NCBI GenBank assembly: GCA_035620975.1
Contig: DASPFV010000053.1
Span: 1 to 47,192 of the forward strand
Source: DASPFV01 sp035620975
GTDB taxonomy: Bacteria; Acidobacteriota; Vicinamibacteria; Vicinamibacterales; 2-12-FULL-66-21
DNA length: 47,192 nt
Reading direction: 5' to 3'
The notes under the pieces: generated by a model
Told to the model about the DNA's origin: nothing
Database searches by the model: none
The model's input: only the letters and a program-made list of their open reading frames with translations
In this document: piece by piece, positions 17,230-26,350 of the stretch
How the letters are laid out: every line of letters starts with the position of its first letter
Numbering within the stretch: the first letter of the stretch is position 1
Made by a program: the position numbers and the translations under genes

Positions 17230-18900
17230 TCATTCGTGGCTTCTAACGTCATCGCACGACCCCGTCAAGGTGCGGCTGATCAGGCTGCGTGCCTCCTCCT
17301 GGATGCGGCGCAGGTGATCGATGCCGCGAAAGCTCTCCGCGTAGAGCTTGTAGACCGCTTCCGTGCCGGACGGACGGGCGGCAAACCAGCCGTGAGCCGT
17401 AACGACCTTCAGGCCGCCGATCGGCTCGCCGTTGCCGGGCGCAGTCGTGAGCCGCGCCTCGATCGGGTCGCCCGCCAGCTCGGTGGCGCTGACATCCTCT
17501 GGCGACAGCTTCAGCAAGGCCGCCTTCTCCTCCGGGGTCGCCGGCGCGTCGATGCGCTCGTACACCGGCGCGCCGAGCTCCCGGGCCAGCTCCGCGTACA
17601 GCTCCGACGGATCGCGGCCCGTGCGCGCCGTCATCTCCACGGCGAGCAGATCCATCAGGATGCCGTCCTTCTCCGTGACCCAGACGGTGCCGTCGCGCCG
17701 CAGGAACGATGCACCGGCACTCTCCTCTCCACCGAACCCGAGCGAGCCCTCCAGCAGGCCCGTGACGAACCACTTGAAGCCGACGGGCACCTCGATCAGC
17801 GCCCGGCCCGCTTTGCGGGCGACACGATCGATGATGCTGCTGCTGACCACCGTCTTGCCCACGGCGGCTCTCCGATTCCACCCGGGCCGGTTCGTGAACA
17901 GATAGAAGATCGCGGCGGCGAGAACGTGGTTCGGCTGCATCAGGCCGGCGCCGCGCGTCACGATCCCGTGACGGTCCGCATCGGCGTCGTTTCCAAACGC
18001 CACATCGAAGCGATCCCGCAGATCGATCAGCTTCGCCATCGCATACGGGGACGAACAGTCCATGCGGATTCTGCCGTCCCAGTCGAGCGGCATGAAGCCG
18101 AACGTCGGAGAGATCACTTCGTTGACGACCTCGACGCTGAACCCGTAGCGATCGGCGATCGCCGCCCAGCACGCCAACCCGGCTCCCCCGAGCGGATCGA
18201 CCCCGACTGTCAGCCCGCTTCTGCAGATCGCGTCCATGTCCAGAACAGCGTCCAGGTCGCTGACGTACGACCCGATGTAGTCGTACGCATGCGTGGCGTT
18301 GCCGGGAAGGACGCCGGGGGAAGCCCTGCGAGCCACGCCACTGGCGCCGTTCGGGAGCAGCTCGTTGGCTCTGGCTTCGATCCAGCGGGTGGCCCCGGTG
18401 TCGGCCGGCCCGCCCGTCGGCGGGTTGTACTTGAATCCCCCGTCCTCCGGCGGGTTGTGCGACGGCGTGATGACGATGCCATCGGCGAGACCTGAGAGCC
18501 GGCCGCGGTTGTACTTGAGGATGGCGTGCGAGATCGCGGGCGTGGGCGTGTACCCGCCTTCGCTGTCGACCATGACTTCCACCCGGTTCGCCGCGAGCAC
18601 TTCGAGGGCCGTGATCAGCGCGACGTCCGAGAGCGCGTGCGTGTCCTTCCCGATGAACAGGGGACCGTCCACCTGCTGCTGCTGCCGGTAGTGGCAGATG
18701 GCCTGCGCAATCGCCAGCACGTGCGCCTCGTTGAACGACCCGCGCAGCGACGAGCCGCGATGTCCGCTCGTGCCGAAGGTGACGCGCTGAGCCGGATCCG
18801 CCGCATCCGGCACGCGCGCGAAGTACTCGTTCCTGAGGTGATCGACGTCGACGAGCAGCTCGGGCGGCGCCGGCTTACCCGCAAGTGGATGAATCGCCAT
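17230..18900 (-). CDS. pgm: Phosphoglucomutase (alpha-D-glucose specific)
   Basis: 556 aa, close to the family norm of about 545. Key parts are 'TFGTSGHRGSSLRGSFNE' near the N-terminus, the catalytic phosphoserine S147 in 'TPSHNPPEDGGFKYNPP', the magnesium loop 'GNDADADRHGIV', the sugar-specificity loop 'GGEESAGASF', and the phosphate-binding 'ARPSGTEAVYKLYAES'. It interconverts glucose 1-phosphate and glucose 6-phosphate in the cytosol. It sits between remnants of glycogen phosphorylase/debranching enzyme upstream and aldolase/phosphoketolase downstream. Its original job was probably to feed glucose 1-phosphate from glycogen into the phosphoketolase route. About nine extra residues follow the usual C-terminus. 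Confidence 0.96.
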   Translation of the reverse strand: MAIHPLAGKPAPPELLVDVDHLRNEYFARVPDAADPAQRVTFGTSGHRGSSLRGSFNEAHVLAIAQAICHYRQQQQVDGPLFIGKDTHALSDVALITALEVLAANRVEVMVDSEGGYTPTPAISHAILKYNRGRLSGLADGIVITPSHNPPEDGGFKYNPPTGGPADTGATRWIEARANELLPNGASGVARRASPGVLPGNATHAYDYIGSYVSDLDAVLDMDAICRSGLTVGVDPLGGAGLACWAAIADRYGFSVEVVNEVISPTFGFMPLDWDGRIRMDCSSPYAMAKLIDLRDRFDVAFGNDADADRHGIVTRGAGLMQPNHVLAAAIFYLFTNRPGWNRRAAVGKTVVSSSIIDRVARKAGRALIEVPVGFKWFVTGLLEGSLGFGGEESAGASFLRRDGTVWVTEKDGILMDLLAVEMTARTGRDPSELYAELARELGAPVYERIDAPATPEEKAALLKLSPEDVSATELAGDPIEARLTTAPGNGEPIGGLKVVTAHGWFAARPSGTEAVYKLYAESFRGIDHLRRIQEEARSLISRTLTGSCDDVRSHE

Positions 18901-18989
18901 GGATCGTCGCGTTCGGATCGCGGTTACCGGCTCACGACAGCGCGCGCGAGGACGACGACCGAGCGCGGCTGCGCGGTATGTGTGGTCTC

Positions 18990-19464
18990 CGCGACCGGCG
19001 GCGACGTCGCGGTTGTTTTCGCCGTTGGCCTAGTTGTGCTTGCTGTTGTACGAGACCAGGTCGTTCAGCGTGAAGCCGTCGTGACACGTGACGAAGTTGA
19101 TGCTCTGCTCAGCCTCCCGTTCGTCGTGCCCGTACATATCCGGGCTGCCCAGCAGCCGCCTGGCCACGCCCGACACGGTCCCCGGATCCCCCTTCACGAA
19201 CCGCTGCACATCGTCGCGGAAGCGGCCGTTCCATTCCTGCCAGGTGTCGCCCACGAAGCTGCCGACCTGGTAGAGGCCGGCGGCATCCCGTGGCTCCGCG
19301 ATCAGCTTCGTGCCGGCGAGCAGGGGATCCGACTCGATGTCCCACAGCCCCTGCGGATTCGGGAGCGGCCGTCCGGTTTCGTCCCGCGACAGGACCGACG
19401 CGTGATCGAAACGGAACCCGTCGACGTGCATGTGGTTCAGCCAGTAGCGCAGGCTGTCCTGGTT
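18990..19464 (-). pseudogene. Glycogen debranching enzyme (GlgX-type) internal fragment
   Basis: Begins abruptly at 'NQDSLRYWLNHMHVDGFRFD' (the catalytic-aspartate strand of a GH13 barrel). It continues 'SRDETGRPLPNPQGLWDIESDPLLAGTKLIAE' and 'GDTWQEWNGRFRDDV', with 'GSPDMYGHDEREAEQSINFVTCHDGFTLNDLVSYNSKHN'. A TAG at 19030-19032 then interrupts it exactly where the family has glutamate. The frame resumes beyond the stop as 'ANGENNRDV'. N-terminal and C-terminal parts are missing. GlgX hydrolyses alpha-1,6 branches of limit dextrin; this copy cannot be active. Confidence 0.85.
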
Positions 19465-19471
19465 CAGGCCT

Positions 19472-19925
19472 CCAGATGTCCCGGCAGTACTCACGAATCG
19501 AGCGATCGGAGGAAAAGCGCCCGACGCGGGCCGCGTTGAGAATCGACATCCTGGTCCAGCCGTCCTGATCGCAGGCGTGGCCCGCACCTGCTGGCAGTGG
19601 GCGTATGCCTGATAGTCGGCGAGCAGCATGACCCGTCATTCGAAAGGAGCGAGTCGATGAGCGGACGGAACAGATCGCGGTCGCCGTTCGAGAAGTACCC
19701 GTCGGCGATCAGGTCGATCCCCTCGCGCAGCTCGTCGTTCGACTCGTAGATGCTCGGCGAACTGTATCCTGCGGCCTTCCGTCGTTCGACCTGTTCGGCC
19801 GTCAGGCCGAAGAGGAAGAAGTTGTCGGGGCCGACCGCGTCGCGGATCTCGACGTTGGCACCATCCAGCGTGCCGATCGTCAGCGCTCCATTCATGGCGA
19901 ACTTCATGTTGCCGGTGCCGGACCT
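19472..19925 (-). pseudogene. Glycogen phosphorylase (GlgP), C-terminal fragment with frameshifts
   Basis: Starts at 'SGTGNMKFAMNGALTIGTLDGANVEI', the loop around the PLP lysine (K in 'GNMKFAMNG'). It continues 'GPDNFFLFGLTAEQVE' and 'RDLFRPLIDSLL'. It then changes frame to 'MLLADYQAYAHCQQ' and changes again to 'DQDGWTRMSILNAARVGRFSSDRSIREYCRDIW', the normal phosphorylase C-terminus. Sequence before 19925 is unrelated, so about the first three quarters of the protein are gone. Seven bases after the last phosphorylase codon the GlgX fragment begins. Confidence 0.85.
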
Positions 19926-20238
19926 TGAACGCGATGGCGATCTACCAGTCGTTGCGCGTGGCGTGCTGCGGCAGCTTCGCCGGGCGGTGCTGGAGGTCGT
20001 CGAGGCCAGCATCGATCGGGGAGAACTCCATCCGTGCTGGGGGCACACTCCTTCCGTGCCCCTTTCGATCCCTGACAGGCGACGGTGCGAAATGCAAGGC
20101 CTGCACCAGACCGAACCTGCGACAAGCAGAGACGATCCGGCCCTTTGGCCGAGGTGCGAGGGCTCCGGTGCCCGGCATTTCGTGCGGACCTCCGGTCGAG
20201 CGGAGGCTCGAGCGCCGGGATGGACAGCCAGGGGGCAT
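19926..20238. other. Unassigned stretch between phosphodiesterase gene and glgP remnant
   Basis: About 310 bases replace what should be the front of glycogen phosphorylase. A minus-strand frame of 98 codons crosses it ('PIDAGLDDLQHRPAKLPQHATRNDW') but I recognise no family. It has no clear ribosome site, so I do not call a gene. Confidence 0.4.
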
Positions 20239-21759
20239 TCACGCGTGACTCTGGCCCGCGGCGACGTCGAAGTGGATCCCCAGCGCGGCCGCCGCGATAG
20301 GGGCTGCGTCGACGATGCGCGCCGGTGCGGTGCGCCGCTCCGCGCCGGCCGGATGACCGGCAACCAGGAGCGGGACGAGCGAGTCCAGCTCGTGCAGCGT
20401 GCCGTGAGATCCGGCGCCGGGATGGACCGACTGGCCGGTCACCCCGAACTCGTGGCCCGGGCGTGCCGTCACCCACATGCGGCCTGAGCGCGGATCCTCG
20501 ATGCTGTTGGCAACGCGCTCGAGCGCGTTCGGATACGCGCCGTAGCGAATCCGTCCGTTCTGGACCCGGATGTCGAGCGCTGCCGGCTCGCCGTTCAGGT
20601 CCCACGGAGTGCCGTAGTCGTCGCGGGGTGCGTCCGTGCGACCGCGCGCACGCGTGAAATGGAGCGCGCCGCGATCCCCCGTCGCAACGCGGCACGCGCC
20701 GCCGTCGCGCCGGTCGCACCAGATCACGTGGTCGACGCGCTCGTCCTCGAGCAGGTCGTGCGCCACGCGATCCACGATGTCGCGTCCGTCGCGCACGTAG
20801 ACTTCGGCGGCGCGCATGTTCGGACAGAGCAACAGCTCGTCCCCGTCCCGCCATCCGGCCGCCGGATCGCCGCAGCGGAATCCGCTCAGCAGATCCTGGA
20901 GGAGGATACCCGCACGGTCGGACTCGTCCACGCCCGAGTGCGAGTGGTCGGCCGTAAGAACGATGCAGACGTCGCGCAGCACGCGATCGACGCCTCCCCA
21001 GCCGTCGAAGAGGGAGGCCAGCCGGCCGTCGAGCGTACGAAGCGTGTCGATCGCCGCGCCCGGCCCGCGCTGGTGGCTCTCGAAGTCGTAGTCGGCGAAA
21101 TACGCCACCGTGAAGTCCGGCAGGGCGGTGGCATCCGGTAACTCGCTCAGGAATCCGGCAGTCCCCTCGTCGTCCAGCCCGAATCGATTGAAGACGCCGC
21201 CCGAGGTTTGAAGGTCGTGCCGATGAGGCCGTGACGACACGAAGTCGCCGAGGCTGAGCCACGACGGTCCTCTGACGATGAGGCTCGACCCGACGGACGG
21301 GAGGAGCTGCAGGAGGATCGGTTGTGTCAGTTCGTGCTCGACGTCGCCGCGGAAGATCAGGTGGTTGAAGCACGCTGCGCGCAAGCCCTGCCGCTCGACG
21401 ACCTCGAACATGGTGGGCGAGCGCAGCCGTTCGCCGTTCAGGCGAAGCAGGAAATCACGAAGGAATTCGCCGGGCCCACGTTTCAACACGGTCCACACGT
21501 CGTCGCCGTAGTACGCCACTTGTCCGCTGGACGGATTCCACCACGACATCCCGGCAATGCCATGCCGCGCCGGATACCGTCCGGTCACGATCGACGCCGT
21601 CGCGGCGGGAGTGATCGACGGAAAGATCGAGACGCACCGGAGGTCGAGCCAGCCGCTTCGGGCGAGCGCACCCAGCAACGGCAGTTCGCCGCGATCGATA
21701 GCCGGACCGAGTATGCGGGATGTGCAGCCGTCGACCACTATCAGCAGCACGCGCTTCAT
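20239..21759 (-). CDS. Type I phosphodiesterase / nucleotide pyrophosphatase-family protein
   Basis: 506 aa of the alkaline phosphatase superfamily. Metal ligand D10 is in 'LLIVVDGC' and the expected threonine nucleophile T50 is in 'SIFPSITPAATASIVTG'. The 'GIAGMSWWNP' block, 'VAYFADYDFESHQRG' (metal Asp and His) and 'VLTADHSHSG' (Asp-His pair) complete the two-metal site. It hydrolyses phosphodiester or phosphonate bonds in related enzymes; the substrate here is unknown. There is no clear signal peptide, because the first strand is the catalytic one. It is divergent from the AI-2E family permease. Confidence 0.85.
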   Translation of the reverse strand: MKRVLLIVVDGCTSRILGPAIDRGELPLLGALARSGWLDLRCVSIFPSITPAATASIVTGRYPARHGIAGMSWWNPSSGQVAYYGDDVWTVLKRGPGEFLRDFLLRLNGERLRSPTMFEVVERQGLRAACFNHLIFRGDVEHELTQPILLQLLPSVGSSLIVRGPSWLSLGDFVSSRPHRHDLQTSGGVFNRFGLDDEGTAGFLSELPDATALPDFTVAYFADYDFESHQRGPGAAIDTLRTLDGRLASLFDGWGGVDRVLRDVCIVLTADHSHSGVDESDRAGILLQDLLSGFRCGDPAAGWRDGDELLLCPNMRAAEVYVRDGRDIVDRVAHDLLEDERVDHVIWCDRRDGGACRVATGDRGALHFTRARGRTDAPRDDYGTPWDLNGEPAALDIRVQNGRIRYGAYPNALERVANSIEDPRSGRMWVTARPGHEFGVTGQSVHPGAGSHGTLHELDSLVPLLVAGHPAGAERRTAPARIVDAAPIAAAALGIHFDVAAGQSHA

Positions 21760-21938
21760 GTGGATCGGTCCTGCAAAGCCGCTACCCGCTTCGTACGGCA
21801 GCTCACTTGCTTGCTGAGGTGCGATGGATTTCCGCGGCTACCCGCTCTGGATCAAAGCCGCAGCTCTCGGCCCCGATGCGATGCAGGAGATCGCCGAATT
21901 GGCCCCGCGTCCACCTCGAGCGCACGCAGGACGCTGAC

Positions 21939-22973
21939 GTGCGCGAGAAGGCCTTGACCTGGCTGCTCGGGGTGATTGCCGCGGTGGCCGTGATCTGGTT
22001 CCTGCGGGCCGCTGCGCTCGTCGTCGTGCCCCTCGCGGCGGCGTTCTTCATCGCCCTCGTCGTCCAGCCCGTCCTCTCGTACGTGCGGGAACGGCTGCCC
22101 CGCTACCGCTGGGCCGCCGTGCCGCTCGCCATGGCGCTGATCGTGGTGATCCTCGGCGGGTTCATCTGGGCCGCGGCCGAGTCAGTGGACGAGGCGGCAG
22201 AACGCGCGCCGCGCTATGCGGATCGTCTGCAGCGATCCTGGCAATCCCTGCAGCAGACAGCCACCGGATACGGCGTGCCCATCCCGGAGGACGTGCTCGG
22301 TTCAGGCGTCCAGCAACGGCTGGGTGCGTTCTTCGCGTCGACGATCCGGACGGCCTGGCAAATCGTCAGCGGGCTCGTGCTCGTGCTCTTCCTCGTGCTG
22401 CTGATGCTCCTCGAAGCGCCGGCGTGGAGCGGGAACATGCGCCGCGTCCTGCGCGACCATCACGGGGCCACCGCGCTGGACACAATCGCCTCGATCGCGG
22501 ACAAAGTCCGCCGCTATCTGTACGTGCGGACCCTCCTCGGCCTCATGTCGGCGGTCGCGGCGGGGATCTGGCTCTGGCTGCTCAGCGTCGATCTCGTGCT
22601 CGTCTGGGTGGTCCTGACCTTCGCGCTGAATTACATTCCAAACCTCGGATCGATCGTCGCGGTGATTCCGCCCTCGCTGATGGCGCTGGTGCAGCACGGG
22701 CCGGTGCGGGGCCTGATCGTCATCGCGGGACTCACCGTCTTCGAACAGATCATCGGCAACTTCATCGACCCGCGGATGCAGGGGCGGCGGCTTCAGATCT
22801 CGCCCTCGGTCGTACTCGTCGCGCTCGTGTTCTGGACGTGGGTCTGGGGGCCGGTCGGCGCCCTGCTCGCGGTGCCGATGACCGTCACGGCGCTCGCCGC
22901 TGCGGCGCACGTGCCCGCGCTGGCGCCATTCGCGGAAATCCTCGCGGCCGAAGAACCCGACCGGGAATCCTGA
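21939..22973 (+). CDS. AI-2E family (PerM-like) membrane permease
   Basis: 344 aa from a GTG at 21939 with AGGA seven bases upstream. The open frame extends to 21720, but the extra residues are not membrane-like. It has seven or eight hydrophobic segments with a soluble insert between helices 3 and 4 (about residues 75-140). The family signature 'ALNYIPNLGSIVAVIPPSLMALVQHG' is followed by 'QIIGNFIDPRMQGRRLQISPSVVL' and 'WGPVGALLAVPMTV'. Members include exporters of autoinducer-2, sodium/proton antiporters and uncharacterised proteins, so the substrate is open. Confidence 0.88.
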   Translation: MREKALTWLLGVIAAVAVIWFLRAAALVVVPLAAAFFIALVVQPVLSYVRERLPRYRWAAVPLAMALIVVILGGFIWAAAESVDEAAERAPRYADRLQRSWQSLQQTATGYGVPIPEDVLGSGVQQRLGAFFASTIRTAWQIVSGLVLVLFLVLLMLLEAPAWSGNMRRVLRDHHGATALDTIASIADKVRRYLYVRTLLGLMSAVAAGIWLWLLSVDLVLVWVVLTFALNYIPNLGSIVAVIPPSLMALVQHGPVRGLIVIAGLTVFEQIIGNFIDPRMQGRRLQISPSVVLVALVFWTWVWGPVGALLAVPMTVTALAAAAHVPALAPFAEILAAEEPDRES

Positions 22974-23390
22974 AACCGGGAATCGTCCGAGTCACGTCGT
23001 GCGTGCCATCACGGGCTGCGCTTGTCGACCGCGGGACGCGCGGCTGCATCGGCGGCCTCCGACGATCGCTTGCCGCGTGTACCATGCGTTCCGACTTGCT
23101 GCTTTCAGGCCGCGGCAGCGGCGGACTCACGAATCCTGTGGACGTACAAACGCTGACCGCTGGCGGACGAGACTGCGAGACAGACGGCGACGCAGCGGAT
23201 CTTCGTGTGGAGCCGTTCCCCTCTGCCGGCGGATTGCATGTCCATTGGCTGCACCGCCCCGTAACCTTAGCATCGGGCCGGCCGAAACGTCTATCATGGG
23301 GCCGCTGCAGATGTGGCGGAGCGACGGAGGAGACGGATAGCCGGCGACGTAGCAACGGGACGTTCGGTTGAGCGCCGCGAGGGAACGACC
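22974..23390. other. Non-coding stretch upstream of sulfatase
   Basis: About 417 bases with only short shadow frames. I see no RNA gene, strong hairpin or convincing promoter. One ATAGACG half-motif occurs on the minus strand near 23287 but lacks the rest of the promoter motif found at 38985. Confidence 0.5.
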
Positions 23391-24866
23391 ATGCGATTTC
23401 CGCGATCACTTCTCGCGGCGTTCATTGCCATAACTGCCGTGCTCTGCTCAGCCGGCGTCCTGCACCAGCCGCGCGCCGCACAGGCCCCTCCCAACATCGT
23501 CTTCATCCTGGCGGACGATCTGGGCGTGAACGATCTCGGCGTCTACGGCCGCAAGGATCATCGAACTCCCCACCTCGACCGGCTCGCGGCTGAGGGGCTG
23601 AGGTTCACCACCGCGTACGTGGCGTCGCCGATCTGTTCTCCCTCGCGTGCGGCGATCATGACCGGCCGCTCGCCGGCGCGGCTGCACCTGACCACGTTCA
23701 TTCCCGGCCGGGCAGATGCGCCATCGCAGCGGCTTCTCCATCCGCCCATGCGGCAGCAGCTCGCGCTCGAGGAAGCGACGCTTGCGGAGCGGCTGCGCGG
23801 CGCCGGCTATGCCACGGGCCTGATTGGCAAGTGGCACCTTGGCGGAACAGGCTTCACGCCGCGGGAGCAGGGCTTCGACGTCTACCACGAGGGTCAGGCG
23901 ACCACGACGGCGAGCGACACGGAAGGGGGCAAAGGGGAGTACGACCTTACCCGAGCGGCGGAGCGTTTCATCGATGCCAACCGCGCGCGTCCCTTCTTTC
24001 TCTATCTCGCCCATAACAATCCTCACATTCCATTCCGCTCGGCGAAGCCAGACCTCGTCGCGGCGAACGGCAACGCGTTCGAACCGGCGTACGCGGCAAC
24101 GGTGCAGACGCTCGACGACAGCGTCGGCCGACTGCTCGCACACATCGATGTGGCCGGTCTTCGCGAGCGGACGATCGTGATCTTCACGAGCGACAACGGT
24201 GGCTTGCACATGCCTGAGGGACCGCACCAGCGGGTCACGCACAACACGCCTTTCCGTGCGGGGAAGGGTTACCTTTACGAAGGCGGCCTGCGTGTCCCAC
24301 TCATCGTTCGCGGCCCCGCGCTCGCCAGCAGGCAAGTGATCGACACGCCATTCGTCAACACCGATTGGCTGCCGACGATCATGGAGCTCGCCGGCGCTCC
24401 CGCGGTTGCCGACGTCGACGCGCTGAGCCAGGCGCAACTGCTACGCACCGGTCGGGCCCTCGCGGGATCGCGCACGTTCTTCTGGCATCTGCCGCATTAC
24501 ACCAACCAGGGAAGCCGTCCGGCCGGCGCGGTGCGCGACGGCAGATGGAAGCTCGTCGAACACTACGACGACGGGCAGGTCGAGCTCTTCGATCTCGACG
24601 TGGACATGGCGGAGAGTCGGGACGTCTCGAAGGCCAATGCGGATCGCGCTGCGGCCCTGCGCAAACGGCTGCTCGAGTGGCGCAGATCCGTCGGCGCGCA
24701 GGAGAACACGCCGAATCCTTCCGCAGACCTGGCGCTCTACAGCCAGATCTACGTGGAGTTCGACTCGAGCCGCTTCGATCCGCTCCAGGCGGACGACGAG
24801 GCATGGAACCGTGCGGCAGTCTGGCGCGACCGGATGAACTCCGCGGCTAAGCGGGCCGCGAAGTAG
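23391..24866 (+). CDS. Exported sulfatase
   Basis: 491 aa from the ATG at 23391, chosen because it opens a clear signal peptide ('RSLLAAFIAITAVLCSAGV') and has GAGGGA upstream; the frame extends to 23313. Metal aspartates are in 'FILADDLGVNDLG'. C82 in 'CSPSRAAIMTGRSPAR' is the residue converted to formylglycine. 'GKWHLGG', 'NNPHIPF' and 'TSDNGG' supply the other active-site groups. It hydrolyses a sulfate ester, probably on a polysaccharide or glycan, in the periplasm or outside. No formylglycine-generating enzyme or carbohydrate-utilisation cluster lies nearby, so the substrate is unknown. Confidence 0.92.
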   Translation: MRFPRSLLAAFIAITAVLCSAGVLHQPRAAQAPPNIVFILADDLGVNDLGVYGRKDHRTPHLDRLAAEGLRFTTAYVASPICSPSRAAIMTGRSPARLHLTTFIPGRADAPSQRLLHPPMRQQLALEEATLAERLRGAGYATGLIGKWHLGGTGFTPREQGFDVYHEGQATTTASDTEGGKGEYDLTRAAERFIDANRARPFFLYLAHNNPHIPFRSAKPDLVAANGNAFEPAYAATVQTLDDSVGRLLAHIDVAGLRERTIVIFTSDNGGLHMPEGPHQRVTHNTPFRAGKGYLYEGGLRVPLIVRGPALASRQVIDTPFVNTDWLPTIMELAGAPAVADVDALSQAQLLRTGRALAGSRTFFWHLPHYTNQGSRPAGAVRDGRWKLVEHYDDGQVELFDLDVDMAESRDVSKANADRAAALRKRLLEWRRSVGAQENTPNPSADLALYSQIYVEFDSSRFDPLQADDEAWNRAAVWRDRMNSAAKRAAK

Positions 24867-25172
24867 CGCACGCTCGTGCTCTGGCGGTTCGTCATGAATC
24901 TCGGCGTCGCGTGTGGCGCCGGATTGTCCGAGCAGCGAATCCTGCTACCAGGCAGGATCGCGTGCTCCGATGATGGCGTTCTGCCCTGAACGTCGAAGAT
25001 GGTTGTTCATCCGTGGTCGCGCCGGACACGGCCGAATCCGTTGAGCGTGCAGTCAATGGGCATGGCTCGACGACCTGCGCCACGGGCCTGTGCTCACGGC
25101 CTGACTCTGCGGTCAGACGGCGGTTATGGTTTCGGGCGCAGTGCAGCGCGTCACCGCGATGGGAGGCCGGTC
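24867..25172. other. Intergenic stretch with a small hairpin
   Basis: About 306 bases without a gene. ATCCTGC/GCAGGAT at 24939-24958 forms a 7-base stem with a 6-base loop. No T-run follows on either strand, so it is at best a weak terminator for the sulfatase transcript. Confidence 0.4.
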
Positions 25173-25844
25173 GTGCGCGTGAACGATGAGGGTGAGGCCG
25201 TATCGATGATGGCCCGCCGCGTCGAACCCGCTGCGGCAACGGCGGATCACGCGTCGGTCGACCCTGGCGCCGTCTCACACAGACTCCTGGTGCTGGTCAA
25301 GCACGCGCTGCCGATCCTGGAACCGGCCGTCCCGCCCAGGGACTGGCTCCTGGGTTCGGAGGGCGAATGCCAGTCCCGGCGGCTGGCCATCCAGCTTGCC
25401 CCGTACGCGCCTTTCCGCCTCGTAGCGAGCAGGGAGCCAAAAGCGCTCATGACTGGGCGGCTCCTTGCCGCGGAGCTCGATCTGGAAGTCTCTGCAGCTG
25501 CTGGTCTGGAGGAATTCGACCGTCCCGCGTTGCCACTGATATCCAGGGAGGACCACGAACGTCTCAACGAGGCGATCTTCAGGAAGCCAGATACGCCCGT
25601 GCTCGGCACGGAGTCCGCCGCCGACGCGCTCAACCGATTCTCCAGGGCGATCCGGACCGAGCTGGCTCGGACGACCACACGTAACCTCGTGGCGATCTCT
25701 CATGGCACCGTGATCTCGCTGTTCGTGGCAGCGCACAACCAGCGTGACGCGTTCGACATCTGGAAATCGCTGGCCTGCCCGTCATTCGTGGTTCTGGAGG
25801 TCCCGTCATTCTGCCTTCGCACGGTGGTATCGCCTGCGGATTAG
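25173..25844 (+). CDS. Histidine phosphatase-like protein
   Basis: 223 aa from GTG at 25173, placed six bases after a strong GGGAGG; ATG at 25206 is an alternative. The fold pattern of the phosphoglycerate-mutase-like superfamily is visible: 'LLVLVKHALP' (catalytic His44), 'RLVASREPKALMTGRLLAAEL', 'GLEEFDRP', and the second catalytic histidine in 'LVAISHGTVISLFVA'. The usual arginine before the catalytic histidine (RHG/RHA) is lysine K43. The 'SSP..RA' block is 'ASREPKA'. It probably hydrolyses small phosphorylated metabolites; the substrate is unknown. Confidence 0.72.
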   Translation: MRVNDEGEAVSMMARRVEPAAATADHASVDPGAVSHRLLVLVKHALPILEPAVPPRDWLLGSEGECQSRRLAIQLAPYAPFRLVASREPKALMTGRLLAAELDLEVSAAAGLEEFDRPALPLISREDHERLNEAIFRKPDTPVLGTESAADALNRFSRAIRTELARTTTRNLVAISHGTVISLFVAAHNQRDAFDIWKSLACPSFVVLEVPSFCLRTVVSPAD

Positions 25845-25954
25845 GCCAGCAACCCGCGGATCATAGCCGAACATGATGCCTTGATCGCCGGCACCCTGAC
25901 GGAGCCGCAATCGCCGATCTTCTGAGCTGTGCGCTGATTCTGACTCTTCGATCC

Positions 25955-26350
25955 TCAGACGATCAGTTCGATCCGGGCACGGTGTCCGGATGCCTTGGAT
26001 AGCGGCTTGTCGCACGTGACAATCAACGCATCAAGGGCCTCCGCGAGCGCAACGTACATCCCGTCGTAAGCGGTGATGTCTTCTCTGAGCTTCCACGCGC
26101 GCATCAGCAGATCGAGGTGGGCATGGCGGTGGAGATCGAGGTCTGCGAGATCGGCGATCGCTTCTGCGGCGCGGTCGGGCGACACCTCACCCGCCCTGAC
26201 GAGTCGTCTGAGACCCTGAGTGATTTCAACGTCCACCAGATGAGGCGAGTGGAACTCGTCCCGTTCTCGAAAGAGGCGCGCCTCAACCCGAATGCCCAGC
26301 GGCGTCTGAAGAAGGAACTCCAGCAGTGCCGACGCGTCAATGACGATCAC
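25955..26350 (-). CDS. PIN-domain ribonuclease toxin (VapC-like)
   Basis: 131 aa. The PIN acidic residues are visible: D5 in 'MIVIDASALLEF', E43 in 'DVEITQG', the 'AYDGMYVALAE' aspartate and 'TCDKPL'. PIN toxins cleave RNA, often tRNA or rRNA, in the cytoplasm when freed from the antitoxin. The start overlaps the stop of the upstream antitoxin gene by four bases, the standard coupled arrangement. Confidence 0.88.
   Translation of the reverse strand: MIVIDASALLEFLLQTPLGIRVEARLFRERDEFHSPHLVDVEITQGLRRLVRAGEVSPDRAAEAIADLADLDLHRHAHLDLLMRAWKLREDITAYDGMYVALAEALDALIVTCDKPLSKASGHRARIELIV

Noticed and set aside
17146..18495. 449-codon plus-strand open frame
   Set aside because: Antisense to phosphoglucomutase; no recognisable domains.
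19904..21373. 489-codon minus-strand open frame overlapping the phosphodiesterase gene
   Set aside because: Same-strand, other-frame shadow; the phosphodiesterase frame carries all metal-binding motifs.
23280..23300. ATAGACG on the minus strand upstream of the sulfatase
   Set aside because: It lacks the GATAC...GT part, and no GCGCAT follows at the 15-base spacing, so it is not counted as a fourth copy of the shared promoter.
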